A stretch of 43,135 nucleotides of DNA from an uncultured Croceitalea sp. (GTDB lineage: Bacteria; Bacteroidota; Bacteroidia; Flavobacteriales; Flavobacteriaceae): NCBI GenBank assembly GCA_937926215.1, contig CALEYA010000008.1, positions 1 to 43,135 on the forward strand. Reading direction: 5' to 3'. The translations under genes were made by a program, and so were the position numbers. Of the stretch, positions 16,062 to 24,989 are shown piece after piece (within the stretch, counting starts at the first letter, position 1; every line of letters begins with the position of its first letter). The notes under the pieces are model-generated. The model was given only the letters and a program-made list of their open reading frames with translations, was not told the DNA's origin and made no database searches.

Positions 16062-19000
16062 TAGTAATTACTGTTCTTTTTTGATAAGAATACCGGTGCA
16101 GCGTTATTCATCCCTATGATGTAATGTGGTTCGGACCCAATTAAGATTTTAGCAATACTTCTAGCGGGTCCGGAAACGCTAATATTCCAATCTTTAGGGC
16201 TTTGAAAACCACGGATTTTATCAAGTTTCAAAAATACGCCATGCGAGGCATCCATCCTACCTAGCTGAGTACTAATTTCATAATTGTTCCCAACAGCTAG
16301 AATATCTTTATAACCGTCAGCATCAAAATCTTCAATCCAGATATTATTTACGGTCGATACCTGTGCTTCAAAGGGTAGCGGCTTTTTAGTAAAATTAAAA
16401 CCGCCCTCGTTAATAAAATGGCAACTGGACAGCTCGTATGCCTTTTTTTTGAATGCCGTGTCCAGTTTTTCATGACCAAAAAGACTGCCTATATTTTGAT
16501 TGGCGAAAGCCGAGTAGGAGAGAAACTTCTTATTTAACCCGGGCATTTGTTTGGTAAGCTCATCTTTTGAAGCAAACGGGGTTTCTTGGCCGTTATAATA
16601 ATAGGTAACCAAGGGTTCTATAGAGCCGTTGTCGTCAAAATCCTTGCTATATAGTGTTATAGGTTCTTCCAAGGAGGCATTGAACTTACTGTTCAACCCC
16701 CAATTGCCTACCACGATATCAATATCCCCATCTTGATCAAAATCCGCGGCCTTTACCGCGTTCCACCACCCATGGGTGTCTTTTAAGCTTGGGTTTTGCA
16801 GAAGTTTTAAGGTTTTACCATCATTTAGCAGTATGGAGATGGGCATCCAATGTCCCACTGCAATAAGGTCTTTAAAACCATTTCCATCAAGGTCTACTGC
16901 TAAGATGTCCTTTATATTGCCCAATGTTCTTAACCCCGGAGCTATGCTTTCTGTTTTATCTTTAAAATTACCCTGTCCGTCATTTTCAAATACATATTGC
17001 GTAGGTGACTTACCAAACGCCCAAGGGACTTGATCGGCCGTTATAACGATATCCATATCGGTATCATTGTCATAATCAACGGCAATAACTTTTGAGGCAT
17101 TGATGTGGTAATTTTTAAATTGAAGTGAATCTTTTATAAAGCGACCATTTTGGTTGCGGTACAATCTGGGCCATAACTTTTCTGAAGATTTAAACTCATT
17201 ACCTCCGCTAACGACCAACAAGTCCAAAAACCCGTCATTATTTGCATCAAAAAAGATGCTTGAGGTATCTTCATTAAAAGCATCTTCTTTAAAAAGGGTT
17301 TCTTGTGCCCTGTCGAATTTGCCGGAAGCATTTTGAAGGAATAACGCGGATGCTTGTGTTTTTGCCCCAGTAATGAAGACGTCTTCCCGGCCGTCCAAGT
17401 TAACATCGGCTACCGCAATACCAGGCCCTTCATTGGTGCTTGCAAAAGGAATCAATGGATCTCTGTTGAATTCAACGGTATTTTTTTCTAGGTGTTTAAA
17501 ATCAAGCGCTGTGGTACTCTTTTCCAGTGCTAGAAAATCTTTGGTATGGTTTACCTTTGATTCAAGTATCTGGGCATCTACTTTGTTTAAGGTAATCATA
17601 CCTTTGGCCCCAATATTGAAAAGTTTTTGTGTATGCCCCGTAGGCCATTGTATCTTAAGGGAGTCGATTATGGAATCTTTTCCTATGCCGATATGTACCC
17701 TGTTGGGAACAGCCGATAAATAAGCCCGTGATGGAAAGTTCTCCGTACTAATTTCCTTTTCCTTGATATAAGCATATAGTTTTACGCCTACCCCAAACGT
17801 ATTTTCTTTTCCCCCTTTTAGTTTTATTTGTAGGGAATTGGAGGCATCATGTTTTTCTGATTGATTTTTAAGTAAGAAAGCTTCTTCATCTACGTTGTTG
17901 ACCACAATGTCCAAATCCCCATCATTATCCAAATCTGCATAAACACAGCCATTGCTAAAAGATGCTTCCTTGGTATGCCATTCTTCCGTTATATCTGCAA
18001 AGGACACACCGTTCTCATTTTTAAAAAAGTAGTTGGCAACTTTCTTTTCCGGTATCTCATTAATAAAAGCCATTTCCTTTTCCGTCATACCCTTTGCTAT
18101 TCTCTTTTGGATATTGTCATTGGCAATGAAACTGATAAAATCCATGTCATTGGTAGCGCCTTTAATACCGTTGGAAACAAATAGATCTTTAAGGCCATCG
18201 TTGTCAAAATCTGCAAGAAGGGCACCCCAGGACCATTCTGTTGCTGGAATATTACTGAGTTCGGCAACTTCACTAAATACATTCCCTCCTAAGTTGAGAT
18301 GCAAGGTGTTCTGCATGTATTGCGGAGCATATCCATTCTTAAGGTATTGTTGGTATGTGGAGTAGGGGTACTCCAAGCCAGAAGTTTTGTAGGTTTTTAA
18401 ATCCTCTGGCAACATATCCAAAGATATAATGTCCATGAAACCATCATTGTTGACATCGGCAATGTCATTGCCCATTGAAAAGTGTGATGTGTGGCCTAAT
18501 TTTAAAGGGTCTGAAGAGATTATTTCTTTAAATGTACCGTCCTTCTGGTTCATATAGAGGTAGTCATTTTCAAAAAAATCGTTTCCAATATAAAGATCTG
18601 GGTAACCATCATTGTTCAAATCGCTAACACTTAAACCCAAACCATAGCCAATATCCCCTTGAAAAATGCCCGCTTGGGTCGATACGTCTTCAAACTGTCC
18701 GGCATTATTTCTGAAAAGGCGATCGCCTGCTTTTGCATCAACATTCTTACGTCTACTGCCTTTTCCATAGGTTCTGTTAGGGTGAAGGGAATGGTTCAAA
18801 AGGTACATGTCCAAATCCCCATCCAGGTCATAATCAAAAAAGGCCGCCTTGGTAGAATAACCAGAAAAGTCCAATCCGTACAATTCCGCTTCTTCCTTAA
18901 AAAAAGGAACCCCAGAAGTATTGATTCCCTGATTTACATAAAGCAGATTTTTTCCTTTCAGATTTTCACCAGCATTGACTTTACAGATATAAATATCCAG

Positions 19001-19372
19001 TAAACCATCATTATTTATATCTACGTGTGTGACCCCGGTGGTCCATCCATTTCCATTTTCTATTTTGGCACTATCGGTTATATCTTCAAAAACAAAATCA
19101 CCTTTGTTTAGATAGAGTTTATCCTCGTTTTGATTGGAGGTGAAATAGAGGTCGATTAAATTATCGTTATTAAAGTCAGCTGCAGCAACGCCCGCACCAT
19201 TATAAAAATAAAGGTAGTTGAGGATATTTAGTTCTGGGCCGGATGAAAGATCGTTTTTGAAAGTAATATTGGTTTTTGAGGAAGACATTTTAACAAACAA
19301 TCGTCCCTCTTCTTTTTTACAAGAACTCAGTAAAACTAGAAGTATACCAAAAAAACAACCTATTTTTTTCAT
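16061..19372 (-). CDS. Giant VCBS/FG-GAP repeat lipoprotein with ASPIC/UnbV domain (paralogue 2)
   Basis: An 1103-residue lipoprotein (MKKIGCFFGILLVLLSSC, Cys18) with the same architecture as its neighbour: repeats with Asp-rich loops (GVAAADFNNDNLIDLYF, AFFDYDLDGDLDMYL, YADLDNDGDLDIVVNN), an ASPIC/UnbV domain at about 515-595 (VDAQ-flanked, with DSLKIQWPTGH), and a second propeller series ending in a conserved VGNNYEISTQLGRMDAS motif that the other two copies share in form. A TTG three codons upstream (19381) could start the frame, but ATG at 19372 gives a standard lipoprotein signal. It is the first gene of a five-gene minus-strand operon; 215 bases of non-coding DNA with a palindrome and a promoter-like element lie upstream. 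Confidence 0.85.
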   Translation of the reverse strand: MKKIGCFFGILLVLLSSCKKEEGRLFVKMSSSKTNITFKNDLSSGPELNILNYLYFYNGAGVAAADFNNDNLIDLYFTSNQNEDKLYLNKGDFVFEDITDSAKIENGNGWTTGVTHVDINNDGLLDIYICKVNAGENLKGKNLLYVNQGINTSGVPFFKEEAELYGLDFSGYSTKAAFFDYDLDGDLDMYLLNHSLHPNRTYGKGSRRKNVDAKAGDRLFRNNAGQFEDVSTQAGIFQGDIGYGLGLSVSDLNNDGYPDLYIGNDFFENDYLYMNQKDGTFKEIISSDPLKLGHTSHFSMGNDIADVNNDGFMDIISLDMLPEDLKTYKTSGLEYPYSTYQQYLKNGYAPQYMQNTLHLNLGGNVFSEVAELSNIPATEWSWGALLADFDNDGLKDLFVSNGIKGATNDMDFISFIANDNIQKRIAKGMTEKEMAFINEIPEKKVANYFFKNENGVSFADITEEWHTKEASFSNGCVYADLDNDGDLDIVVNNVDEEAFLLKNQSEKHDASNSLQIKLKGGKENTFGVGVKLYAYIKEKEISTENFPSRAYLSAVPNRVHIGIGKDSIIDSLKIQWPTGHTQKLFNIGAKGMITLNKVDAQILESKVNHTKDFLALEKSTTALDFKHLEKNTVEFNRDPLIPFASTNEGPGIAVADVNLDGREDVFITGAKTQASALFLQNASGKFDRAQETLFKEDAFNEDTSSIFFDANNDGFLDLLVVSGGNEFKSSEKLWPRLYRNQNGRFIKDSLQFKNYHINASKVIAVDYDNDTDMDIVITADQVPWAFGKSPTQYVFENDGQGNFKDKTESIAPGLRTLGNIKDILAVDLDGNGFKDLIAVGHWMPISILLNDGKTLKLLQNPSLKDTHGWWNAVKAADFDQDGDIDIVVGNWGLNSKFNASLEEPITLYSKDFDDNGSIEPLVTYYYNGQETPFASKDELTKQMPGLNKKFLSYSAFANQNIGSLFGHEKLDTAFKKKAYELSSCHFINEGGFNFTKKPLPFEAQVSTVNNIWIEDFDADGYKDILAVGNNYEISTQLGRMDASHGVFLKLDKIRGFQSPKDWNISVSGPARSIAKILIGSEPHYIIGMNNAAPVFLSKKNSNY

Positions 19373-19427
19373 TGTAGACAAGGGACCAAAATACTATAAA
19401 TTATGGAATAGCACTAGGGTCCATATG

Positions 19428-19446
19428 TTATAATTTAAAATTATAA
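19428..19446. promoter_or_regulatory. AT-rich 9-bp inverted repeat upstream of the VCBS/haloperoxidase operon
   Basis: TTATAATTT, one central A, then AAATTATAA: a perfect 9-bp inverted repeat. It overlaps the predicted -7 element of the promoter at 19436-19464 and lies 56 bases before the operon start codon. It could be a binding site or simply AT-rich promoter DNA; there is no GC stem, so a terminator is unlikely. Confidence 0.4.
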
Positions 19447-19464
19447 AACAATGTCATCATGCAA
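19436..19464 (-). promoter_or_regulatory. Predicted Bacteroidota-type promoter for the VCBS/haloperoxidase operon
   Basis: On the minus strand TTG (19464-19462) is followed after 18 bases by TAATTTTA (19443-19436), close to the Bacteroidota consensus TTG-N19-TAnnTTTG with one mismatch in the -7 element. The remaining DNA between 19373 and 19587 shows no gene. Confidence 0.35.
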
Positions 19465-19587
19465 GGATAAACAGCTAAAAACTATGAAGATACTATTGGT
19501 ACTTCCCATAAAGGGAGACAACTTGCTAATTGGTATTAGAGGTCTTCCTAAAACTGAAATTAGAATTCCCTTGATGGGCCAATGTCC

Positions 19588-21132
19588 TTAATGGAAAATT
19601 ATATGTAGCGCAATTAATGAAACAATCATACCTATACCTGCTTTAGCTAGTATGGGGGATGCCGGTTCCGCCTTGAGTTTGTCTTTTATAAAACCGGTTC
19701 TAGAACCTAACCATACTATTGCAAATCCTATTAATATAACCCACATGGCCCTTACTAGATAGTTCATGTCCGGGAAAGAGTAAATGAATAGAAATTGTAA
19801 CGGTACGGTTGCTAGAAACCCAAACAACGCCACCCGATGTTTGGGAGCCATAAGGAAGGCTGCAGCGCATATCAATACTACAATGCCACAATTGATAAAA
19901 TACCGCAATTCATTAAGGGTATGCGTAAATGCAGCACCAGAGTCCTTAAACTTTATATAAAGCAGTACTATACCTATAATCACTCCAGAAATGAAAGATA
20001 ATAGAATTGCTCTTTTTCCGGACTTTACCACTTGCTGATCGGTGGCATCTTTCTTAATGTATACTTTGTAAATATCAATAGACCACAAGGTGGCCAAAGA
20101 ATTGAAAGTAGAATCGACCGTACTCATTAAAGAGGCGAATAGGGCGCATAGGATAAGACCTTTTAAGCCAACAGGTAAATAGGTGTTTACCAAATAAGGA
20201 AAAGCGGAATCTGGATCTACCAGTCCGTCTTTGCCTAGAATACCGACCAAAGCAATACCGGGCAATATGATAATGGCCGCCATAAAATACTTCATTACGC
20301 CACCGACCATGAGCCCTATTTGGACATCTTTCAAACTTCTGGCAGCTAAGGAACGCTGCACCACGGATTGGTTTGCACACCAATAATTGATGTTTAGCAA
20401 GAATGCCCCAAAGATATGTATCCATGGTAATTTTGGATGATCGGCAGGTAAATGTAGGTGCATTAAATCACCGGTTTTATTGTACAGTTCGGACCATCCT
20501 CCCAAATGGTGAATAGCAATCAGCATAACCACGATACCCCCTGAAAGTAAAATGGCAAATTGGATAACATCCGTACGCACAACGGCCGCTAACCCACCAA
20601 AATAAGTATAGGTGGCCGAAAACAAACCTAAAAAGACAATAAGAATTGCGATCCTTGTTAATCTGTCTTGATGGATAAAGGACAAGTAATCCCCAAATAC
20701 CAAATCAACGGAATAGGCACCCCAAAATAGCGCTGCACCAAGGGTAATGGTAGAAAACAACAAAATATTGGAGGCAGAGTAGAGCAAGGCAATGGTGCTG
20801 CCCAACCTTTTTTTGATAAATTGGGTAATGGTTATGATCTGTTCCCTTAAATACATGGGAACAAAAATGAATGCTGCTAGCAACAAACCTTGTATGGCAT
20901 TAATTTCAAAGTTTGCTTGTGCCAAACCATACAAATACGCGGAACCCATAAAACCTAAGAATTGGTATCCTTGTACATTGGTAGCAATGGTAGAAAATGC
21001 AATGGATGGCCACCTGAGGTTACGTGAACTCAAGAAATATTCTTCGGTAGTAGCATCTTTGGAAGTTTTTCCGGTAATCGCGGTTACAAATACAATTACA
21101 AAATAGGCACATACAATCAGCAAGTCAATCAT
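19588..21132 (-). CDS. Sodium/solute symporter (SSS/SLC5 family)
   Basis: A 514-residue integral membrane protein with 13-14 predicted helices, of the sodium:solute symporter family. Family hallmarks include the N-terminal SKDATTEEYFLSSRNLRWP segment, the GFMGSAYLYGLAQANFE region, GLFSATYTYFGGLAAVVRTDVIQF (about 160-183) and the ALFASLMSTVDSTFNSLATLWSIDIYK stretch before the last helices. It would import a small organic solute with Na+ across the inner membrane; family members carry sugars, sugar acids, amino acids and organic acids, and the sequence does not decide which. It lies 65 bases downstream of the LLM monooxygenase on the same strand and is probably cotranscribed, which makes it the candidate importer of the monooxygenase substrate. 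Confidence 0.9.
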   Translation of the reverse strand: MIDLLIVCAYFVIVFVTAITGKTSKDATTEEYFLSSRNLRWPSIAFSTIATNVQGYQFLGFMGSAYLYGLAQANFEINAIQGLLLAAFIFVPMYLREQIITITQFIKKRLGSTIALLYSASNILLFSTITLGAALFWGAYSVDLVFGDYLSFIHQDRLTRIAILIVFLGLFSATYTYFGGLAAVVRTDVIQFAILLSGGIVVMLIAIHHLGGWSELYNKTGDLMHLHLPADHPKLPWIHIFGAFLLNINYWCANQSVVQRSLAARSLKDVQIGLMVGGVMKYFMAAIIILPGIALVGILGKDGLVDPDSAFPYLVNTYLPVGLKGLILCALFASLMSTVDSTFNSLATLWSIDIYKVYIKKDATDQQVVKSGKRAILLSFISGVIIGIVLLYIKFKDSGAAFTHTLNELRYFINCGIVVLICAAAFLMAPKHRVALFGFLATVPLQFLFIYSFPDMNYLVRAMWVILIGFAIVWLGSRTGFIKDKLKAEPASPILAKAGIGMIVSLIALHIIFH

Positions 21133-21197
21133 TGAAGAGCGGTTTGAAAAGTTGGTATAACTCCTTAAATATAAGGTTTTGTTGGTTAAAAATTCAA

Positions 21198-22355
21198 TTA
21201 GACACGTATGCCGGCAGCTAAAGGCGATTGTGGTTCTTCCTTAGTCACCTTTCCTTGGGCAACGGGCATGGAAAAAGTTTTAAGTCTTGGCATGACAAGT
21301 TTCGCAAAACGCTCGCATTCCTCCTTATGGGGATATCCAGAAAAAATAAAGGAACGGATACCCATATCCATATACCGGTTTAGTTTAGCCACTATTTGAT
21401 CGGGATTTCCTACCAATGCCGCACCGCAACCTGATCTTCCTTTTCCAATACCTGTCCAAAGGTTTTCCTCAACATAACCATCGTCTTTTGATATTTCGCG
21501 CATTTGCGCTTGTCTACTAACCCCGTAAGACTTTGCATCCAGTGCCCGTTCCCGCATGGCAATGCCTTGTTCGACACCCAATTTAGAGATGATACTATCT
21601 GCATAGGCCCTAGCTTCTTCTTCCGTTTCGCGTACGACTACATGTACCCTAAGCCCAAAATCTACCTTACGGTTATAGGTGGCAGCTTTTGCACTCATGT
21701 TTTCCATTAAAGTTTGCAGGTTTTCCTCAGTTTCTGGCCACATAAGATAGACATCACAATGCTCCGCACATAGGTCGACCGCTGGTGGCGAATAGCCTCC
21801 AAAATATAAAAGAGGGCCATCTTTTTGGTATGATTTTATGGGAAGGGAAGGCAATTTCATTTTGTAAAATTGACCTTGGTAATCAATCTCATCTTGGGTC
21901 CATGCCTGTTTTAGTATTTCTATGACCTCCCTTGATCTTTGGTATCTATCCGCGGATGACAAGTCTTCCCCCGGGAGATTGGACGATATAATATTTATGG
22001 TAAACCTCCCTTTCAAAATGTGGTCAATGGTAGCTAGCGTCCTTCCCAGCATTGGAGGATGTATTTCTCCACACCTTACCGCTGCAAGTAAATTAATTTG
22101 CTCGGTCATTGGGGCTACGGCCGCAGCAAATGGCAGGGTATCTTGCCCTACTTGATACGAGGAAGGACAGAGAATATTACGGTACCCATTTTTATCTGCG
22201 GTCAAAAGTATTTCCGAGGCATTTTCAAATGTACTTTTGTACTGCATGTCACGTTCGCCAAGGAAACGGTCATCACCATTGCAAATAGGGGCAAACCATG
22301 AAACTTCCGCACCTTCTAAGTGGGGAGAGCGAATTTGGATTTTATCGTTTTTCAT
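21198..22355 (-). CDS. LLM-class FMNH2-dependent monooxygenase, SsuD-like (putative sulfonate monooxygenase)
   Basis: A 385-residue luciferase-like monooxygenase that matches alkanesulfonate monooxygenase SsuD along its length. Shared stretches include LLYFGGYSP, DVYLMWPETEE, FGLRVHVVVRETEEEA, NLWTGIGKGRSGCGAALVG and FIFSGYPHKEE. Residues His238, Arg307 and Tyr341 line up with SsuD active-site residues His228, Arg297 and Tyr331 (E. coli numbering), but the SsuD cysteine (Cys54) has no exact counterpart; a Cys63 lies a few residues earlier. SsuD-type enzymes use reduced FMN and oxygen to split a C-S bond, giving an aldehyde and sulfite. The FMN reductase gene is divergent from it and shares the intergenic operator. 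Sulfonate substrate (alkyl sulfonate, sulfoquinovose or another) is inferred, not shown. Confidence 0.85.
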   Translation of the reverse strand: MKNDKIQIRSPHLEGAEVSWFAPICNGDDRFLGERDMQYKSTFENASEILLTADKNGYRNILCPSSYQVGQDTLPFAAAVAPMTEQINLLAAVRCGEIHPPMLGRTLATIDHILKGRFTINIISSNLPGEDLSSADRYQRSREVIEILKQAWTQDEIDYQGQFYKMKLPSLPIKSYQKDGPLLYFGGYSPPAVDLCAEHCDVYLMWPETEENLQTLMENMSAKAATYNRKVDFGLRVHVVVRETEEEARAYADSIISKLGVEQGIAMRERALDAKSYGVSRQAQMREISKDDGYVEENLWTGIGKGRSGCGAALVGNPDQIVAKLNRYMDMGIRSFIFSGYPHKEECERFAKLVMPRLKTFSMPVAQGKVTKEEPQSPLAAGIRV

Positions 22356-22389
22356 GTCTTTATGTAAGCTAAAATCAATAATATTACTA

Positions 22390-22405
22390 ATGTAAACGTT
22401 TTCAT
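22390..22405. promoter_or_regulatory. LacI-type operator between monooxygenase and FMN reductase genes
   Basis: ATGTAAACGTTTTCAT is an almost perfect inverted repeat with the AACGTT centre typical of LacI/GalR operators. It differs by one base from the perfect palindrome at 24989-25006, next to the regulator operon. It sits between the two divergent genes, just upstream of the -7 element at 22418-22425. Confidence 0.7.
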
Positions 22406-22417
22406 TTGGGAAATTAC

Positions 22418-22425
22418 TAATTTTG
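22418..22425 (+). promoter_or_regulatory. -7 promoter element for the FMN reductase gene
   Basis: TAATTTTG is an exact match to the Bacteroidota TAnnTTTG element, 43 bases before the start codon. The -33 region falls in the operator, which would allow repression by LacI. Confidence 0.45.
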
Positions 22426-22467
22426 TTCTTTATTTTCTAATTTTTTCGAAAGCTTAAATAAATACCC

Positions 22468-23010
22468 ATGATTACAATCATTTCTGGATCCAACAGAAAA
22501 AACAACAAGACCCTATTTTTTGCAAAACACGCCTATAACCAATTAAAGTCAGTAGCAACGGAAGAGGTTTTATTTTTAGATCTTTCTGATTTGGATGGGG
22601 ATATCATAAGTGAAAATATGTATAAGGAGGTGGGGCAACCCCAACGGGTAAAAACCATCCAAGACACCTACTTTATTCCAGCTTCTAAATTTTGGTTTTT
22701 TGTCCCAGAATACAACGGAAGCTACCCCGGTATTGTAAAATTACTGCTTGATGCCATGTCCGTAAGGGAATTAAAAGGAAGCTTTTCAGAAAAAAAAGCA
22801 TGTATTACGGGCATCGCTTCCGGTCGCGCTGGGAATTTAAGGGGAATGGATCATCTGGCGGATGTTTTAAACCATTTGGGTATTTATGTCCATCCAGATA
22901 AGTGTCCTATATCCTCCATTTTTAAGTTGCTAGATCCAGGGGATAATTCCGTAACTACAGCGGGAGTAGAGGTCCTTGAAAAACAAATGAATCAGTTGCT
23001 TAAATTTTAA
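22468..23010 (+). CDS. NAD(P)H-dependent FMN reductase (SsuE/flavodoxin-like fold)
   Basis: A 180-residue protein of the NADPH-dependent FMN reductase family. The N-terminal ISGSNRKNNKT (5-14) is the FMN-phosphate loop, and VPEYNGSYPG (79-88) is the second flavin-binding motif; a GIASGRAGNLRG stretch lies at about 111-122. These enzymes reduce FMN with NAD(P)H and pass it to two-component monooxygenases. It is divergent from the LLM monooxygenase and shares its operator, which supports a role as its reductase partner, like SsuE with SsuD. Its TAA overlaps the stop codon of the convergent LacI gene (bases 23007-23010). Confidence 0.88.
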   Translation: MITIISGSNRKNNKTLFFAKHAYNQLKSVATEEVLFLDLSDLDGDIISENMYKEVGQPQRVKTIQDTYFIPASKFWFFVPEYNGSYPGIVKLLLDAMSVRELKGSFSEKKACITGIASGRAGNLRGMDHLADVLNHLGIYVHPDKCPISSIFKLLDPGDNSVTTAGVEVLEKQMNQLLKF

Positions 23011-24014
23011 TTGGATATTACCCTGGAAGATTCCCGGACAATCAACTTTGGGGAAAGCACCTCTTTTATGGTAATTGGCTGATTTTCATTTAAACTTTGC
23101 AAAATGGTCTTTGCGGCAACCATGCCCATATCCTCCGCACGTTGGTCAATAGTGCTTATGGAGGGTTGAACCAAAACACCGATACTTAAATTCCCAAAAC
23201 CAATAAGCTTGACATCTGTTGGAATTTTATAGCCTAATGATTTTATGATGTTCAACACATAAATACAATCTTCATCCCCATTGACAAAGATGGAATCCAC
23301 ATTATTTTTCTTAATGAGTTCTTGTAGAACCTGGGTGTCTTGGGTTATGTTTTTCCTAAGTTCTAGTACCTGATTTTCGGTGAAGTTCCTTTGGTAATGT
23401 TCCATAGCGCTTTGAAACCCTTTTTTCCTATCCTTGTAAAGAGATAGATTTTGATTCCCAGCTATGTGAATGAGGGTATTACCTCCTTGTTGTATGAGGT
23501 GTTCCGTAGCCATATAAGCTCCGGAAAAATCATCAAGAACGACTTCCTTGATATTGTCGATTTGAGGGTTTCTATCAAAAAATACAATTGGGATTTTTTC
23601 TTGTTCCAGTTTATCCAAAAAAGGGAAGTTGGTTGATTCCTTGGAGATGGAAATCAGAATACCGTCCACGTTGAGTTTGACGAAGGATTGGATTGCGTGA
23701 AGTTCTTTTTTCTGGGATTCATGGGATTGCGCAATAATGATGCTATATCCTTTTTTGCCTATATATTGTTCTATACCATTTATAATACTGCTAAAAAAAG
23801 GATTGTTGATTTCAGGAACGATTACGCCTATGATTTTGCTTTTCCCGCTCCTTAACGCTGCAGCGGTTAGGTTGGGTTGGTAATCCAAGGCTTGGGCCGC
23901 GTTTAAAACTATTCTTTTGGTCTTTTCGGATACCAAGGGACTATTGTTCAAAACCCTGGATATGGTCGCCAATGAAAGCCCTGTCTTTTTTGCAATGTCC
24001 TTAATCCCTGACAA
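23007..24014 (-). CDS. LacI-family transcriptional regulator of the sulfonate-like module
   Basis: A 335-residue LacI/GalR regulator. The N-terminal helix-turn-helix reads IKDIAKKTGLSLATISRVLNN, followed by the hinge (YQPNLTAAALRSGKSK) and a periplasmic-binding-type effector domain (IIGVIVPEINNPFFSSIINGIEQ onward). The start is TTG at 24014; an in-frame TAA lies just upstream and no ATG precedes the HTH. It follows the exporter gene by 20 bases and is cotranscribed with it. Operators of matching sequence lie upstream of this operon and between the monooxygenase and reductase genes, so it probably represses both units until its ligand is bound. The ligand is unknown. Confidence 0.9.
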   Translation of the reverse strand: MSGIKDIAKKTGLSLATISRVLNNSPLVSEKTKRIVLNAAQALDYQPNLTAAALRSGKSKIIGVIVPEINNPFFSSIINGIEQYIGKKGYSIIIAQSHESQKKELHAIQSFVKLNVDGILISISKESTNFPFLDKLEQEKIPIVFFDRNPQIDNIKEVVLDDFSGAYMATEHLIQQGGNTLIHIAGNQNLSLYKDRKKGFQSAMEHYQRNFTENQVLELRKNITQDTQVLQELIKKNNVDSIFVNGDEDCIYVLNIIKSLGYKIPTDVKLIGFGNLSIGVLVQPSISTIDQRAEDMGMVAAKTILQSLNENQPITIKEVLSPKLIVRESSRVISN

Positions 24015-24034
24015 CCTGATGCATTTTTAGGGTT

Positions 24035-24970
24035 TTACTGAGTATAGTTTAAAATAAACAACATGGAACTTATAGCTAGCAATAACCATGTTATTATGCC
24101 AACTATTAAGATGTTAAACCCAAGTTTTTTTAATTCCTTTATATTGATTTGCAAACCGATGAGGTATAAGGTAAAAATCAATAATTTTCTCGCACCCCAA
24201 ACGATGTGATCTTTAAGGCTTTCAAAAGCGGGAAAATAGGAAACCAACAACATCGCCCCTAAAAAACCCAATATGAACCACGGAAACCTAAATTTTTCAT
24301 TTGTATTTGATCCAAATGAAATAATAAGTACCAGAGGTATGATCCATAGTGTTCTAACCAATTTGGTGGTGGTTGCAATGGTCAATGACTCTCCACCATA
24401 AATCTCCGCGGCACCAACTACGGAACTAGTGTCGTGGATTGCAATTGCCGACCAAAGCCCAAATTGCTCTTGGGAAAGTTCAAAGTAATGCCCAATTGTT
24501 GGAAATATGAATAGCGCTACGGCATTTAACAAAAATACTATAGCCAGTGAAATTGAGGTTTGATTGGAATTCGCCTTAATACTTGGGCTCACTGCAGCTA
24601 TGGCACTTCCGCCACAAATTGCCGTTCCGGAGGCTACTAATATCGTGGTTATCCTATCAGCCTTAAGCACTCTGGCTAATATAAAGGCAACTATGAAAAC
24701 AAATATTATGGTAATAAGGGTAACAAAAAAGCTATTAGATCCTATTTCTATGGCTTGCTTGATATGAATACCAAAACCTAAGCCAACGACAGCAAGCTGC
24801 AATAACGTTTTTTGGGCCTTTCTGCTCTTTTCAACAAAATCTAAATTAGCAACTTTGAATATTCCGCCGGCCATACCAATGGCTAGAGCAATTGAAGGCG
24901 AAATATAACCTAATAGGATGCCAAGTAGCACTAAGGCAGAAATTCCGTAAGTAGCAGGTTTAGAAATCAT
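24035..24970 (-). CDS. UPF0324/YeiH-family membrane protein, putative sulfate/sulfite exporter
   Basis: A 311-residue protein with about 9-10 transmembrane helices of the conserved hypothetical 698/YeiH family (PSE, putative sulfate exporter). Typical features are LQLAVVGLGFGIHI (57-70), SGTAICGGSAIAAVSP and AIHDTSSVVGAAEIYG in mid-protein. Members have been proposed to remove sulfate or sulfite from cells that break down organosulfonates. Placed in one operon with LacI and under the same operator as the SsuD-like/FMN-reductase pair, an exporter of the sulfite released by C-S cleavage is a natural reading, but the transport substrate is not proven for the family. ATG at 24970. Confidence 0.85.
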   Translation of the reverse strand: MISKPATYGISALVLLGILLGYISPSIALAIGMAGGIFKVANLDFVEKSRKAQKTLLQLAVVGLGFGIHIKQAIEIGSNSFFVTLITIIFVFIVAFILARVLKADRITTILVASGTAICGGSAIAAVSPSIKANSNQTSISLAIVFLLNAVALFIFPTIGHYFELSQEQFGLWSAIAIHDTSSVVGAAEIYGGESLTIATTTKLVRTLWIIPLVLIISFGSNTNEKFRFPWFILGFLGAMLLVSYFPAFESLKDHIVWGARKLLIFTLYLIGLQINIKELKKLGFNILIVGIITWLLLAISSMLFILNYTQ

Positions 24971-24981
24971 AACGTATTATA

Positions 24982-24989
24982 CAAATATA
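24982..24989 (-). promoter_or_regulatory. -7 promoter element of the exporter-LacI operon
   Basis: On the minus strand TATATTTG (24989-24982) matches TAnnTTTG exactly, 11 bases before the exporter start codon, so the leader would be very short. The operator abuts it on the upstream side, in the spacer where bound repressor would block RNA polymerase. Confidence 0.55.
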
